Part shown: in pieces, positions 44,242 through 45,381 of the stretch
Layout of the letters: the number at the start of each line of letters is the position of its first letter
Numbering within the stretch: position 1 is the stretch's first letter
Origin: Planctomycetota bacterium
GTDB taxonomy: Bacteria; Planctomycetota; UBA1135; GCA-002686595
Direction of reading: 5' to 3'
Assembly: GCA_022446815.1 (NCBI GenBank)
Contig: JAKVCD010000030.1
Location: 1-45,381 of the forward strand
DNA length: 45,381 bases
Translations under genes and position numbers: made by a program
The notes under the pieces: generated by a model
The model's database searches: none
What the model was told of the DNA's origin: nothing
What the model saw: only the letters and a program-made list of their open reading frames with translations

Positions 44242-44268
44242 AGGCTTATCCAGAAGAAAATCACACAC

Positions 44269-45381
44269 ATGAAACAATTCCGATTCAGAGCACTTACGTG
44301 CCTCACACTCGCAGCGACAGCGGCCACCGCCAACGCTGACCTCATCATCAGTGAGGTCGTCGACGGCACCCTCCCGGGCGGCACGCCGAAGTTCGTCGAG
44401 CTCACTAACACCGGCGCGGCCGACATCGACCTCAGCAACTACAGCTTCGGGAACATGAACAACGGTGGCACCAACCTCGGTGGCGGCTCAGCCTCTCAAC
44501 TCGCCGGCATCCTCGCCCCTGGCGCCAGCTACGTCATCGGCTACGACAGCGATAACGACCCCTTCAACTCGGTCTACGGCTTTGACGCAGACTTCCTGAT
44601 GGGCGGCGGCTTCGTCAACGGTGACGACACCCTCATTCTCTTCCAGGGGATTGGAACGGGTGACGGCACGAACACAACTATCGTTGACATCTTCGGCGTC
44701 ATCGGCACCGACGGAAGTGGCGAAGCCTGGGAGTACACGGACAGCTACGCCTATCGTCTCGGCACCTCTCCTAACAACGGCGTCCTAGACACCAACGACT
44801 GGTTCATCGCCGGTGCAAACGCCCTCGAAGCGGGCTGTGGAGGCGACGACGCCTGCGAGACCATCAACTTGCAGACGCTCACCACGCCCGGCACACACGG
44901 CGCTCCGTCAGCTGGTCCGGACGAGTGCAGCGGCGCGACCGCTATCTCCGGCGACGGCGTGTACGCCTTCGACGCCACCTCGGCGACGACCGGTGCTGAG
45001 GGTCAGAACGAAGCTCTCTGCTACAACTTCGGCAGCTCTGCCATCGAAAACGACGTCTGGTTCGAGTGGACCTGCGCCGCGGACGGCACGGTCACTGTCT
45101 CGACCTGTGATGACGCCAGTGCGGACACCCGCCTCGCGGCATATGACGGCGCTGGTTGCCCGAGCGATGGCTCTGCGATCGCTTGCAACGACGACGCTTC
45201 CGGCTGCTCAGGCTTCACGTCTTTAATTAGCTTCGCTGGTACCAGCGGCTCGGTCTACATGATCCAGGTCGGCCACTTCCCCGGCACCGCCGGCGGCACT
45301 GGCAACATCACGGTCACGACGACTGCGCCTCCGACCGGTCCCAACCCGGACAACTGTGATGAGGCGACTGCGATCGCCGGT
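44269..45381 (+). CDS. Secreted lamin-tail-domain protein, C-terminus outside the window
   Basis: Open from ATG 44269 to the right edge (371 residues visible, in frame at the end). The signal peptide is FRALTCLTLAATAATANA. A lamin-tail domain follows (DLIISEVVDG, PKFVELTNTGAADIDLSNYS, GSASQLAGILAPGASYVIGY), residues about 25-190. Residues about 220-360 form a beta-sandwich domain (DECSGATAISGDGVYAFDAT, VWFEWTCAADGTVTVSTCDD) with regular cysteines. Another copy appears to begin at the edge (PDNCDEATAIAG). Tandem domains of this kind occur in large secreted planctomycete proteins. It is probably extracellular or surface-bound. Confidence 0.85.
   Translation, partial: MKQFRFRALTCLTLAATAATANADLIISEVVDGTLPGGTPKFVELTNTGAADIDLSNYSFGNMNNGGTNLGGGSASQLAGILAPGASYVIGYDSDNDPFNSVYGFDADFLMGGGFVNGDDTLILFQGIGTGDGTNTTIVDIFGVIGTDGSGEAWEYTDSYAYRLGTSPNNGVLDTNDWFIAGANALEAGCGGDDACETINLQTLTTPGTHGAPSAGPDECSGATAISGDGVYAFDATSATTGAEGQNEALCYNFGSSAIENDVWFEWTCAADGTVTVSTCDDASADTRLAAYDGAGCPSDGSAIACNDDASGCSGFTSLISFAGTSGSVYMIQVGHFPGTAGGTGNITVTTTAPPTGPNPDNCDEATAIAG

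Overview
The window is about 45 kb of GC-rich bacterial chromosome, densely packed with genes on both strands. I see no insertion sequence, prophage, integrase or CRISPR array. The most likely source is a planctomycete, probably marine. The clues are a DUF1080 protein, an FecR-like anti-sigma protein, many secreted beta-propeller, HEAT and choice-of-anchor proteins, a C-terminal module on the 845-residue secreted protein that I associate with marine Planctomycetota, an H1-like AT-hook protein, and a sulfotransferase. The phylum is inference; no rRNA is present.

Layout. 1-3.5 kb: an RNA-binding protein with DbpA-type domains that runs off the left edge, an overlapping acidic ORF, a Nudix hydrolase, a degenerate cyanophycinase-like protein and an ECF-type sigma factor. 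3.5-12.1 kb: a D-amino-acid-dehydrogenase-like flavoprotein, a giant LplT/PlsC/AMP-ligase fusion, thiC under a TPP riboswitch, an AlkA-type glycosylase and a secreted prenyltransferase-fold protein. 12.2-21.1 kb: an AT-hook nucleoid protein with a clear terminator, a tandem pair of thioredoxin-like/HEAT paralogues, a PQQ-type sugar dehydrogenase, a DUF1080 protein, a small lipoprotein candidate, a HEAT protein, a YbaK-type deacylase and a long thioredoxin. 21.1-28.4 kb: a sodium-solute symporter with a sugar kinase, a peroxiredoxin whose catalytic cysteine codon is UGA, a large choice-of-anchor B protein, tRNA-Met, cysteine dioxygenase, and a 356-base gap that appears to encode a small structured RNA. 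28.4-35.1 kb: an operon of anti-sigma/FecR protein, NHL propeller, carboxypeptidase-regulatory repeat protein and Ppx/GppA phosphatase, preceded by gltX. 35.2-45.4 kb: adenosine deaminase, esterase D, sulfotransferase, a fatty-acid desaturase, two alpha/beta-hydrolases, a DoxX-like protein, an arylsulfotransferase-like protein and a secreted lamin-tail protein cut by the right edge.

Most notable: (1) the peroxiredoxin at 23833-24432 reads through a UGA exactly at the peroxidatic residue, with a hairpin just downstream, so it looks like a selenoprotein; (2) 28218-28366 has a near-consensus promoter, a long hairpin domain and a strong UUCG-loop terminator with no ORF, a candidate small RNA next to two tandem 19-bp repeats; (3) the LplT/PlsC/ligase fusion has a degenerate and truncated ligase domain. 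Four of five convergent gene pairs are separated by only 3-10 bp, and start/stop overlaps (ATGA, GTGA, TTGA, TAATG) are frequent, indicating a compact, translationally coupled layout.
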